5,504 bases of DNA from positions 1 to 5,504 of the forward strand of contig JAMOTW010000132.1 of NCBI GenBank assembly GCA_027062125.1. Reading direction: 5' to 3'. Source of the DNA: Thermococcus sp. GTDB lineage: Archaea > Methanobacteriota_B > Thermococci > Thermococcales > Thermococcaceae. Shown here piece after piece: positions 1-5,481 of this stretch. How positions within the stretch are numbered: the first letter of the stretch is position 1; each line of letters begins with the position of its first letter. A program made the position numbers and the translations under genes. The notes below the pieces were generated by a model. It did no database searches. It saw only the letters and a list, made by a program, of their open reading frames with translations, and was not told the origin of the DNA.

Positions 1-311
1 AGATAGCCACCCAGGGGCTCGAACTGCTCTACGGCCACCTCGGCAGAATCGTCGGCAACCTCATCCCGCTCCTCGCTATAACCACGAGCTACATAGGCAT
101 CGCACTGGCACAGCAGAGCAACACCGAGGAGTTCGTGAAGCTGAGCAGAAAAGCCGCGTGGGCCCTGACCGTCGTTCCCCCCGCCGCGGTGTACTTCGCG
201 GGCGTCAGAAACTTCGCCGACGTGCTCGCGTTCGCGGGCGACACCGGCGACATGCTGGCGTTTATAGTGCTTCCAATCCTGATGTGGGTGGCGGCGAGGC
301 TCCGCCGCTGA
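1..311 (+). CDS. Amino-acid permease, C-terminal part (5' end outside window)
   Basis: The frame is open from the left edge (first full codon at base 3) to TGA at 309-311, giving the last 102 residues. Three hydrophobic segments are visible: residues about 16-37 (with LLAITTSYIGIALAQ), about 52-67 (with VVPPAAVYFAG) and about 84-98 (with FIVLPILMWV), ending in a basic tail RLRR. A small-residue helix containing TTSYIG, a PP-containing helix, a G-x-x-G loop and a final short helix resemble the C-terminus of the aromatic/hydroxy amino-acid permease branch (Mtr, TnaB, TyrP) of the APC superfamily. Such proteins import amino acids by cation symport across the cytoplasmic membrane. Family assignment is from remembered pattern only, and substrate cannot be told. 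Codon use is host-like (GC-rich). It may be functionally unrelated to glyA, which has its own promoter. Confidence 0.6.
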   Translation, partial: IATQGLELLYGHLGRIVGNLIPLLAITTSYIGIALAQQSNTEEFVKLSRKAAWALTVVPPAAVYFAGVRNFADVLAFAGDTGDMLAFIVLPILMWVAARLRR

Positions 312-390
312 CCCCTTTCTAAACCGCCCATCCCTGCCTCATCGGCTGCAGCAGGCTGTCCTTTTCTGTACACGTGAACACATGCGGTAA

Positions 391-400
391 GATTTATATT
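391..400 (+). promoter_or_regulatory. TATA box of glyA
   Basis: GATTTATATT lies about 35-43 bases before the glyA ATG at 434, in an otherwise GC-rich gap. With archaeal spacing, transcription would start near 420, giving a leader of about 13 bases that contains the ribosome binding site GAGGTG (422-427). This placement also argues against the longer GTG start at 374, because the TATA box would then lie inside the coding region. Confidence 0.6.
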
Positions 401-433
401 CCCAGCGCTCAAATCCCCATCGAGGTGTTTCCC

Positions 434-1723
434 ATGGCTGAAGGGTATAAGGAGTACCGCGACAGGGTTATGGGCTTTCTTGAGGACCACGAGAAGTGGA
501 GGAGCCACACGATAAACCTCATCGCAAGCGAAAACGTAACTTCTCCGAGCGTCACCCGTGCGGTGGCGAGCGGTTTCATGCACAAGTACGCCGAGGGCTG
601 GCCCAGGGCCCGTTACTACCAGGGCTGCAAGTACGTTGATGAGGTCGAGCTCATCGGTGTCGAGCTCTTCACCAAGCTCTTCGGAAGCGACTTCGCCGAC
701 CTGAGACCGATTTCCGGAACCAACGCCAACCAGGCGGTCTTCTTCGGCCTCACCCAGCCGGGCGACAAGGCCATCGTTCTCCACACCAGCCACGGCGGCC
801 ACATAAGCCACATGCCCTTCGGTGCCGCCGGAATGCGCGGCCTTGAGGTCCACACCTGGCCCTTCGACAACGAGGAGTTCAACATCGACGTTGACAAGGC
901 CGAGAAGCTCATCCGCGAGCTTGAGCCCAAGATAGTTGTCTTCGGCGGCTCGCTCTTCCCGTTCCCGCACCCGGTCAAGGAGCTCGCCCCGGTCGCCAAG
1001 GAGGTTGGCGCCTACGTCATGTACGATGCCGCCCACGTTCTCGGTCTCATCGCTGGAAAGCAGTTCCAGGACCCACTCAGGGAGGGCGTTGACATAATCA
1101 CCGCCTCGACCCACAAGACCTTCCCGGGACCGCAGGGCGGTGTCATCATCTACAAGCGCTTTGGCGAGACCGAGGAGATAGCCAAGCTCCAGTGGGCCAT
1201 CTTCCCGGGCGTCCTCAGCAACCACCACCTCCACCACATGGCCGGAAAGACCATCACCGCGGCGGAGATGCTCGAGTACGGCCAGAAGTACGCGGCCCAG
1301 ATCGTCAAGAACGCCAAGGCCCTCGCCGAAGCTCTGGCAGAGGAGGGCTTCAAGGTCATCGGTGAGGACAAGGGCTACACCGAGAGCCACCAGGTCATCG
1401 TTGATGTCAGCGACCTCCACCCCGCTGCTGGAGGCTGGGCCGCACCGCTCCTCGAGGAGGCCGGCATAATCCTCAACAAGAACCTCCTGCCCTGGGACCC
1501 GCTCGAGAAGGTCGAGAAGCCGAGCGGCCTGCGCATAGGCGTCCAGGAGATGACCCGCGTTGGAATGATGGAGGACGACATGAAGGAGATAGCGCACTTC
1601 ATCAAGCGCGTCCTCATAGACAAGGAGGACCCGAAGAAGGTCGAGCGCGACGTCTTCTACTTCAGGATGAACTTCCAGAGGGTTTACTACTCCTTCGACT
1701 ATGGACTCCCGCTCAGGGAGTGA
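434..1723 (+). CDS. glyA: Serine hydroxymethyltransferase
   Basis: This 429-residue, PLP-dependent cytosolic enzyme interconverts serine and glycine, moving a one-carbon unit to or from a folate-type carrier (in many archaea a modified pterin). Visible signatures are NLIASEN (28-34), KYAEGWPRARYYQGCKYVD (51-69, carrying the conserved Tyr52 and Glu54), the cofactor-binding YDAAHVLG (197-204, Asp198 and His201), the Schiff-base lysine Lys228 in STHKTFPGPQGG, and the substrate-carboxylate arginine Arg367 in SGLRIG. Length is normal for the family and no key residue is missing. The ATG at 434 is chosen because GAGGTG lies 6 bases upstream and a TATA box about 40 bases upstream. A GTG at 374 would add 20 residues with no ribosome binding site. 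The gene is monocistronic or starts its own unit, and T-rich DNA follows its stop. Confidence 0.97.
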   Translation: MAEGYKEYRDRVMGFLEDHEKWRSHTINLIASENVTSPSVTRAVASGFMHKYAEGWPRARYYQGCKYVDEVELIGVELFTKLFGSDFADLRPISGTNANQAVFFGLTQPGDKAIVLHTSHGGHISHMPFGAAGMRGLEVHTWPFDNEEFNIDVDKAEKLIRELEPKIVVFGGSLFPFPHPVKELAPVAKEVGAYVMYDAAHVLGLIAGKQFQDPLREGVDIITASTHKTFPGPQGGVIIYKRFGETEEIAKLQWAIFPGVLSNHHLHHMAGKTITAAEMLEYGQKYAAQIVKNAKALAEALAEEGFKVIGEDKGYTESHQVIVDVSDLHPAAGGWAAPLLEEAGIILNKNLLPWDPLEKVEKPSGLRIGVQEMTRVGMMEDDMKEIAHFIKRVLIDKEDPKKVERDVFYFRMNFQRVYYSFDYGLPLRE

Positions 1724-1741
1724 TTTCTTTTCTCCCTTTTC
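1724..1741 (+). terminator. T-rich termination region after glyA
   Basis: Directly after the glyA stop comes a pyrimidine stretch with T3, T4 and T4 runs (TTTCTTTTCTCCCTTTTC). Archaeal RNA polymerase terminates at such T tracts without needing a hairpin. The next gene has its own TATA-like element downstream, which fits a transcript end here. Confidence 0.45.
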
Positions 1742-1770
1742 GCTGCAATCCCGTTTGAAGCGTTGGGAAG

Positions 1771-1780
1771 GGTTAAAAGG
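1771..1780 (+). promoter_or_regulatory. TATA-like element for the Ig-like gene cluster
   Basis: GGTTAAAAGG is the only A/T-rich block of this kind in the glyA-cluster gap apart from the T tract. It sits about 35 bases before the GTG at 1812, so a transcript would start near 1800 with a leader of about ten bases holding the GGTGGT ribosome binding site. Confidence 0.4.
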
Positions 1781-1811
1781 ATTTTTGCGCACTCTTATCT
1801 GGTGGTGCGGC

Positions 1812-2303
1812 GTGAGGAAGATTATTCCCGTTCTGCTGATAGTCCTTCTGATTCCGGTTGGATACTACCTTGCCTCATCGGGAAACGCCGTCAGTGACTC
1901 CCCCAACGGGGGAGGGACCTCGGACCTTCCCCCAAAGGACGAACCTGCGGTTACAACGCCCCCTGAAAACCCCATGAAGCTCGACAAGACCGTTTACTCC
2001 CCCAACGACACGATGGTCATAACGATAACCAACAACGGAAACGCCAACTTCACGACGGGCTACGCCTTCAGGATCTATAAACTGGAGAACGGGACGTGGA
2101 AGGAGGTCCCGGTGGACCTGATGTTCATTGAGGTCGCGGTCGTAATCGAGCCCGGGAAGAGCTGGGAGCAGAAGGTGAACCTGGCCCACCTCAACCTCGA
2201 GCCGGGCCATTACAAGATAGAGAAAACCGTAGTGGTTACCGACCCGGTGAACAAGAGGAGCATGGGGATTGAAGGGTGGGCCGAGTTCGACGTGAGGGGC
2301 TGA
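1812..2303 (+). CDS. Membrane-anchored Ig-like surface protein (paralog A)
   Basis: This is a 163-residue predicted exported protein. A basic start (VRK) and a hydrophobic segment (4-21) form a signal peptide or N-terminal anchor. A Gly/Pro-rich linker (about 29-54) follows, then a beta-rich domain (about 55-163) starting MKLDKTVYSPNDTMVITITN and including ENGTWKEVP, EPGKSWEQ and LEPGHYKI. That layout matches bacterial Ig-like domains found in secreted proteins of Bacillus and relatives. Three N-glycosylation sequons (N65, N79, N93) suit a cell-surface location. The GTG at 1812 has GGTGGT five bases upstream. An ATG at 1701 would overlap glyA and add 37 residues ahead of the signal sequence, so it is rejected. 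No catalytic motif is seen. The role is unknown, perhaps binding or envelope structure. It heads a cluster with a relic gene and paralog B. Confidence 0.75.
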   Translation: MRKIIPVLLIVLLIPVGYYLASSGNAVSDSPNGGGTSDLPPKDEPAVTTPPENPMKLDKTVYSPNDTMVITITNNGNANFTTGYAFRIYKLENGTWKEVPVDLMFIEVAVVIEPGKSWEQKVNLAHLNLEPGHYKIEKTVVVTDPVNKRSMGIEGWAEFDVRG

Positions 2304-2316
2304 TGGGGGCGGGCCG

Positions 2317-2439
2317 GTGAATCGGACCCTGGTCGTTTTCGCCGTCTTCGTTCTCATTCTTGGAATTCTCTACGCCGGAACACGCGGGGCCAGGAGTGAC
2401 GAGATAAGGCTCTCAGCCGAGTTTGAGGTGGTCGGATGA
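2317..2439 (+). CDS. 40-residue relic of the Ig-like family (anchor plus last strand only)
   Basis: GTG at 2317 opens a 40-codon frame ending at TGA 2437-2439. The product has a hydrophobic N-terminal segment (residues 4-21) and then the tail DEIRLSAEFEVVG. That tail lines up with the ends of the two flanking paralogs (GWAEFDVRG in A, NASVEFEIKG in B). The central Ig-like domain of roughly 100 residues is absent, yet the frame is intact, as expected from an in-frame internal deletion of a third paralog. It starts 13 bases after the stop of paralog A and overlaps the start of paralog B (ATGA at 2436-2439). The ribosome binding site is poor (only a G-rich stretch), so translation may depend on coupling. 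It may be a pseudogene, or a retained small membrane protein that keeps B coupled. Confidence 0.55.
   Translation: MNRTLVVFAVFVLILGILYAGTRGARSDEIRLSAEFEVVG
2425..2430 (+). promoter_or_regulatory. Ribosome binding site of paralog B inside the relic gene
   Basis: GAGGTG lies five bases before the ATG at 2436 and within the codons for the relic's last strand (Glu-Val). It fixes the start of paralog B and shows that the end of the small gene doubles as the initiation region of the next one. Confidence 0.6.
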
Positions 2440-2864
2440 GGTGGAAGAGGAACGCCGGAATAGTCCTCCTGATACTTCTTTTCTGGGGACTCACCGGGCC
2501 GCACTTCATGATGGGCCTCGATAAGTCCACGTATTCCCCCGGAGAAGAGCCGGAACTGACGATAAGTAACGTCGGTTTAACGCCCATCTACTTCGGCCAG
2601 GGCTACCTCCTCTACCGGTGGGAGAATGGGAGCTGGGTTGGAGTAAGAACCCCGTTTTTCTTCATATCGAGGCTCTACGACCTCCCGCCCTTCTACTCCT
2701 GGAAGCAGAATGTTGACCTGAAATACCTGCCGGAAAATGAATCCCCCGGAGAGCCCCGCCCCTATCCGGATCTTCCTCCCGGGAGGTACAGGCTCGTGAA
2801 GAGAATCTGCGGCCCGCCGATGGGCTGCAGGAACGCGAGCGTGGAGTTCGAGATCAAAGGTTGA
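2436..2864 (+). CDS. Membrane-anchored Ig-like surface protein (paralog B)
   Basis: This 142-residue predicted exported protein is paralogous to the gene at 1812. A basic start (MRWKR) and hydrophobic segment (7-20) give a signal peptide or anchor. The Ig-like domain follows almost at once, without the Gly/Pro linker of paralog A. Matching blocks are GLDKSTYSPGE (A: KLDKTVYSPND), LYRWENGSW (A: IYKLENGTW), SWKQNVDL (A: SWEQKVNL), LPPGRYRLVK (A: LEPGHYKIEK) and VEFEIKG at the end. B has a Pro-rich insertion before LPPG and two cysteines (C125, C131) in CGPPMGC that could form a disulfide. Sequons are N64, N101 and N133. The start is set by GAGGTG and overlaps the upstream stop as ATGA, so translational coupling is likely. 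No catalytic residues are recognised and its function is unknown. Confidence 0.75.
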   Translation: MRWKRNAGIVLLILLFWGLTGPHFMMGLDKSTYSPGEEPELTISNVGLTPIYFGQGYLLYRWENGSWVGVRTPFFFISRLYDLPPFYSWKQNVDLKYLPENESPGEPRPYPDLPPGRYRLVKRICGPPMGCRNASVEFEIKG

Positions 2865-2936
2865 TACCATCCTTGGAGAACTCTTCCACGTGATCAGCGT
2901 GTTCATTCCACCATCCCCTCACGGTTCAACACAACC

Positions 2937-2946
2937 TTTAAATAAT
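2937..2946 (+). promoter_or_regulatory. TATA box of the ATPase gene
   Basis: TTTAAATAAT, preceded by a purine/C-rich BRE-like stretch (ACAACC), lies 33-42 bases before the ATG at 2979. A start of transcription near 2966-2970 is expected, leaving a very short leader with GGTGAG (2967-2972) as ribosome binding site. The downstream half overlaps the inverted repeat at 2943-2964. Confidence 0.65.
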
Positions 2947-2979
2947 TTACCTGCAAGTAAATTACTGGTGAGTAAATTA
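2943..2979 (+). repeat. Operator-like inverted and direct repeat before the ATPase gene
   Basis: TAATTTAC (2943-2950) and GTAAATTA (2957-2964) form a perfect 8-base inverted repeat with a 6-base spacer. A second exact GTAAATTA follows at 2972-2979, 15 bases after the first, and its last A is the A of the start codon. The array covers the end of the TATA box, the expected transcription start and the initiation codon, where a bound protein would block expression. The encoded ATPase itself has a winged-helix segment, so autoregulation is a reasonable inference. Confidence 0.55.
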
Positions 2980-4370
2980 TGTTCATCAACAGGAGGGCCG
3001 AACTTGGCCTGCTCGAAGGGAGACTCAGAAAGGGAAAGGCCGAGTTCATAGTCGTTTACGGAAGGCGGAGGGTTGGAAAAACGGCACTCCTCCTTGAGTT
3101 CCTGAGGAGGAATGGTGGAATTTACCTCCTCGCGAGGGAGACGAGCGAGGCCGAGAACCTCAGGCGGTTTTCCCAGAGACTTGCGGAGCACTTCAACGAC
3201 GAGTTTCTTTCCAAAAACCCATTTCAGAGCTGGGACGCCTTCTTCGAGTACCTCACTCAAAAAAGTGGTGAGAGACTTGTGGTCGTTATTGACGAGTTTC
3301 CATATCTGGTGAAGGCAAACCCTGCCCTGCCCTCGATTCTTCAGGAGTACTGGGATTTGAAGCTGAGCAGAAGTCAAATCTTCCTCGTAATCTGTGGCTC
3401 AAGCGTCTCGATGATGGAGAAGCTACTCGGCTATAAGAGTCCCGTTTACGGCAGGAGGACGGCACAGCTGAAGGTGAACCCGCTGGGCTTCTTCGAGGCG
3501 AGGTCATTTCTGCCAAAGTACCCGCTTGAGGAGTTCGTTAGGGCCTATGGAATCCTCGGTGGAACGCCGGCCTATCTGCTGGAGTTCGACGACTCAAGGG
3601 ACATTGAAGAGAACCTAAAGGCCTACTTCCGTCCGGATTCCTTCCTCTATGGCGATGCTCGCTTCGTCCTCATGGAGGAGCTTGAAGAACCGAGGAACTA
3701 CTTCGCGGTGATGGAAGCAATAGCAAGGGGAAAAACGACCCTCGGCGAGATAACCAACGAGACCGGCCTTGAGCGCGGAACCGTGGCCAAGTACCTGAGC
3801 GTTTTGATTGACTTGGGCTTCGTGAGGCGCGAGCTTCCCGTTACCGCGAGCAGGAAAAGCCGGAAGGGACGGTACTATATAGCCGACCCCTACTTCGCCT
3901 TCTGGTTCCGCTACGTCCACCCGAACGTGGACTTGATAGAGACTGGACAGGGCGATTTTCTGGTGGAGCTTGTGATGGAGAACCTGAGCGAGTATCTCGG
4001 CTGGGTTTTCGAAAATATTGCAAAGGACTTTTTAATCAAGCTGAACAGGGCAGGAAAACTGCCTTTCAGGTTCACGAAAATCGGCCGGTGGTGGGGGAAG
4101 GGTGGGAAGATTGATTTAGTCGCTCTCAATGAGCGCGAGAGGAAGGCTTTGCTTGTCGAGGTGAAGTGGAAGGATTTAAGCGAGAGGGAAGCGAGGGGAA
4201 TTTTGAGGGACTTGGAGAGGAAGAGCCAGTTAGTAGGGTTGGACGATTGGGAGAAGAACTACAGACTGGTGGCTAAGAGCGTTGAGGGGAAAGAGGAGTT
4301 AAAGAATGAGGGCTGGCTCGTCTGGGATCTTGAGGATTTCGAAAAGTTAATCAAGATTGGGGGTAATTAA
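2979..4370 (+). CDS. Archaeal STAND-type ATPase with C-terminal DUF234 nuclease-like domain
   Basis: This 463-residue soluble protein is of normal length for the archaeal ATPase family (Arch_ATPase plus DUF234). N-terminal NTPase: FINRRAEL at the start, Walker A GRRRVGKT (28-35, Lys34), Walker B VVVIDEFPYL (101-110, Asp105/Glu106), a sensor-like ICGSS (138-142), YGRR (157-160) and GGTPAYL (194-200). A winged-helix segment runs from about 249 to 284 (TLGEITNETGLERGTVAKYL), then YYIADPYFAFWFRY (299-312). The C-terminal part has FENIAKDFL (344-352), KIDLVAL (377-383, Asp379) and LLVEVKW (391-397, Glu394/Lys396), matching a PD-(D/E)XK nuclease fold. ATP-driven switching coupled to DNA binding is inferred. 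The biological role of the family is not settled. ATG 2979 has GGTGAG six bases upstream and an operator-like repeat over the promoter. Confidence 0.88.
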   Translation: MFINRRAELGLLEGRLRKGKAEFIVVYGRRRVGKTALLLEFLRRNGGIYLLARETSEAENLRRFSQRLAEHFNDEFLSKNPFQSWDAFFEYLTQKSGERLVVVIDEFPYLVKANPALPSILQEYWDLKLSRSQIFLVICGSSVSMMEKLLGYKSPVYGRRTAQLKVNPLGFFEARSFLPKYPLEEFVRAYGILGGTPAYLLEFDDSRDIEENLKAYFRPDSFLYGDARFVLMEELEEPRNYFAVMEAIARGKTTLGEITNETGLERGTVAKYLSVLIDLGFVRRELPVTASRKSRKGRYYIADPYFAFWFRYVHPNVDLIETGQGDFLVELVMENLSEYLGWVFENIAKDFLIKLNRAGKLPFRFTKIGRWWGKGGKIDLVALNERERKALLVEVKWKDLSEREARGILRDLERKSQLVGLDDWEKNYRLVAKSVEGKEELKNEGWLVWDLEDFEKLIKIGGN

Positions 4371-4391
4371 GCACTACAAGTAAACAACCGT

Positions 4392-4397
4392 GGTGGT
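4392..4397 (+). promoter_or_regulatory. Ribosome binding site of the frameshifted gene
   Basis: GGTGGT sits five bases before ATG 4403, the same arrangement as other starts here. It shows that translation is meant to begin at 4403 and not at the later TTG 4705, which lacks such a site. The gap from the ATPase stop is only 32 bases, so the gene could be co-transcribed with it. Confidence 0.6.
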
Positions 4398-4612
4398 ACA
4401 AAATGGCTAAAGGTGCGATAGTCGGGAAAACAAAAAGGATCCGCTGGATAAAGGAAGGATTATTTAAGAAAAGAAAAGAGGAGATTGAAGCATACATATA
4501 CAGGGAGATTTGGCCGGAAGCAACGCTCGCGCAGGCGTATGAAGAAATTCACCACAGGATAAAAAAATTCAGAGATAATGCGGATTTCGGAATAACTATG
4601 TATGGGATGGAC

Positions 4613-4621
4613 CACACACAC
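4613..4621 (+). repeat. CA dinucleotide run at the frame break
   Basis: CACACACAC lies exactly where the reading frame of the surrounding gene has to change. One repeat unit fewer would restore a single open frame from 4403 to 5451. Gain or loss of a unit by strand slippage is the simplest explanation of the break. Confidence 0.6.
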
Positions 4622-5220
4622 CATATTTCAAGAGTGAGTGGAGAAAAGAGGGACAGCGCACTACCCAGATCCCACGCGTTGCGAAAACGCCCAAAGACGC
4701 TCTCTTGTATCACCTTCTTTTCCAGTTGGCTGTGACACACCTACTTCACAGAGGTACGCCCAGCGGAAGCATAGAGAGAGACGCTCTCGGAGAAATGTCC
4801 GGGAAAATGTTGGACAAGTTCGCTGTAGAAAGAGAAGCGCACGTAATAAAGGATAAATACGCAAATGACGAGACAAAAATGCCGAACCGAGGAAGGATAC
4901 TAAAGGACTTCGATGAGTTCGCGAAAGATGAAAACCTAGAAAAAATGGCGAAAGAGTTATATCCAGAACTACTTGCAGCCACAAGAATACGGGGAATAAC
5001 AGAGGAAGATGTGGAATACGCACTGAAGAAAGCGAGAGATCTTGCGAAAAAAATAGTAGCAGAAGAACTGCAAGGAAAAGTAAAGACACATCACCTCGAT
5101 AGCAACCCAATGCTAGTAAGTGCAGTACACAACGAAGATCTGATTAAGTTCCTAGCAGGACTTCGAGAAGGGGAACGAAAAGAAAAACCAGAACTCCCGA
5201 AAGAGAAGAAACCAGCACCA

Positions 5221-5451
5221 AAAAACATCACCCTCGAAGCCCAGAAGCTCCTCGGCATCCTGAACGGCCTTAAGTACGCGGGCTATTCTAAGGAAGCTGT
5301 CCAGAGCGCCGTTGAGGATATGTTCAAACGCTCTGAGGAGCTCGCCGAAAGGGGAGAACTCGAAACCCTTGGCCTTTACCTCTGGACTGCCCACCTGTTG
5401 AGGGAGGGGCGCTTTGAAGATGCCGAAAAGTTCCTGAAAAAGGAAAGTTAG
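5221..5451 (+). other. Host-like 3' module of the frameshifted gene
   Basis: From about base 5225 codon choice changes abruptly to GC-rich, host-like codons (CTC, GCC, GGC, ATC, GAG), while the preceding 800 bases are A-rich. The module encodes 76 residues, probably three or four helices, with ALKYAGYSK-like text (LKYAGYSKEAV) and LGLYLWTAHLLREGRFEDAEKFL, which has the feel of a helical-repeat pair. I see no start codon with a ribosome binding site at its beginning, so it is read as the tail of the upstream frame. It could be the remaining 3' end of an older resident gene. Function is unknown. Confidence 0.4.
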
Positions 5452-5481
5452 GGTACCAAAAACCTAAAAAAGTGGTACCCT
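5450..5481. terminator. Inverted repeat, possible bidirectional terminator or operator
   Basis: AGGGTACCA (5450-5458) and TGGTACCCT (5473-5481) are perfect 9-base inverted arms with a 14-base A-rich loop. The left arm contains the last two bases of the TAG stop at 5449-5451. On the minus strand the loop reads as T6 and T4 runs, a good archaeal stop signal for a gene coming from the right. Each arm also contains the palindrome GGTACC, 22 bases apart, so a protein-binding site is an alternative. Confidence 0.4.

Larger units (their letters stand above)
4403..5451 (+). pseudogene. Unrecognised gene with a frameshift; foreign-like 5' part, host-like 3' part
   Basis: I do not recognise this protein. 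From ATG 4403 (GGTGGT five bases upstream) one frame runs to a stop at 4733-4735, but its end (KRPKTLSCITFFSSWL) does not look like protein. A second frame is open from 4579 to TAG 5449-5451. Removing one CA at 4619-4620, within CACACACA, joins them as GMDHT/PYFKSEWRKEG and gives about 348 residues. The product is charged, mostly helical and probably soluble, with no membrane segment, cysteine cluster or nucleotide-binding motif seen. A Lys/Pro/Glu linker at about 252-273 (KEKPELPKEKKPAPKN) separates a 76-residue C-terminal module. The first ~270 codons favour A-ending forms (AGA, CGA, ATA, GCA, GTA, CTA), unlike the neighbours. It may be a decayed gene, a phase-variable one, or a sequencing error. 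The 3' part alone, from TTG 4705 or ATG 4795, lacks a ribosome binding site. Confidence 0.6.

Noticed and set aside
374..433. GTG start giving glyA 20 extra residues
   Set aside because: No ribosome binding site before it, and the TATA box lies inside this stretch. ATG 434 has GAGGTG at the right distance and gives the normal family length.
89..1792. Very long open frame on the minus strand (567 codons) opposite glyA and the permease end
   Set aside because: It mirrors glyA exactly in extent of codon bias. GC-rich codons leave the opposite strand without stops, and its Leu/Val/Glu/Asp-heavy product shows no domain. glyA is certain on the plus strand.
1701..1811. ATG start for paralog A overlapping the end of glyA
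   Set aside because: It would put 37 non-signal residues before the hydrophobic anchor and span the T-rich stop region and TATA element. GTG 1812 has GGTGGT upstream.
2354..2906. Minus-strand frames opposite the Ig-like genes
   Set aside because: Arg/Pro-rich translations without domains. The plus strand has paralogous proteins, signal sequences and ribosome binding sites.
2865..2936. Gap between paralog B and the ATPase promoter, checked for a small gene, tRNA or CRISPR repeat
   Set aside because: No frame with a start and ribosome binding site, no cloverleaf and no spaced repeats. No tRNA, rRNA or CRISPR array was seen anywhere in the window.
4705..5451. Independent gene starting at TTG 4705
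   Set aside because: No ribosome binding site, and the same frame upstream back to 4579 reads like coding sequence that continues the 4403 frame. Treated as the 3' part of a frameshifted gene.
4403..5451. Split integrase of an SSV-type element, suggested by foreign codons joined to a host-like tail
   Set aside because: No tyrosine-recombinase R...HxxR...Y pattern in either frame, and no tRNA gene or att-like direct repeat nearby.
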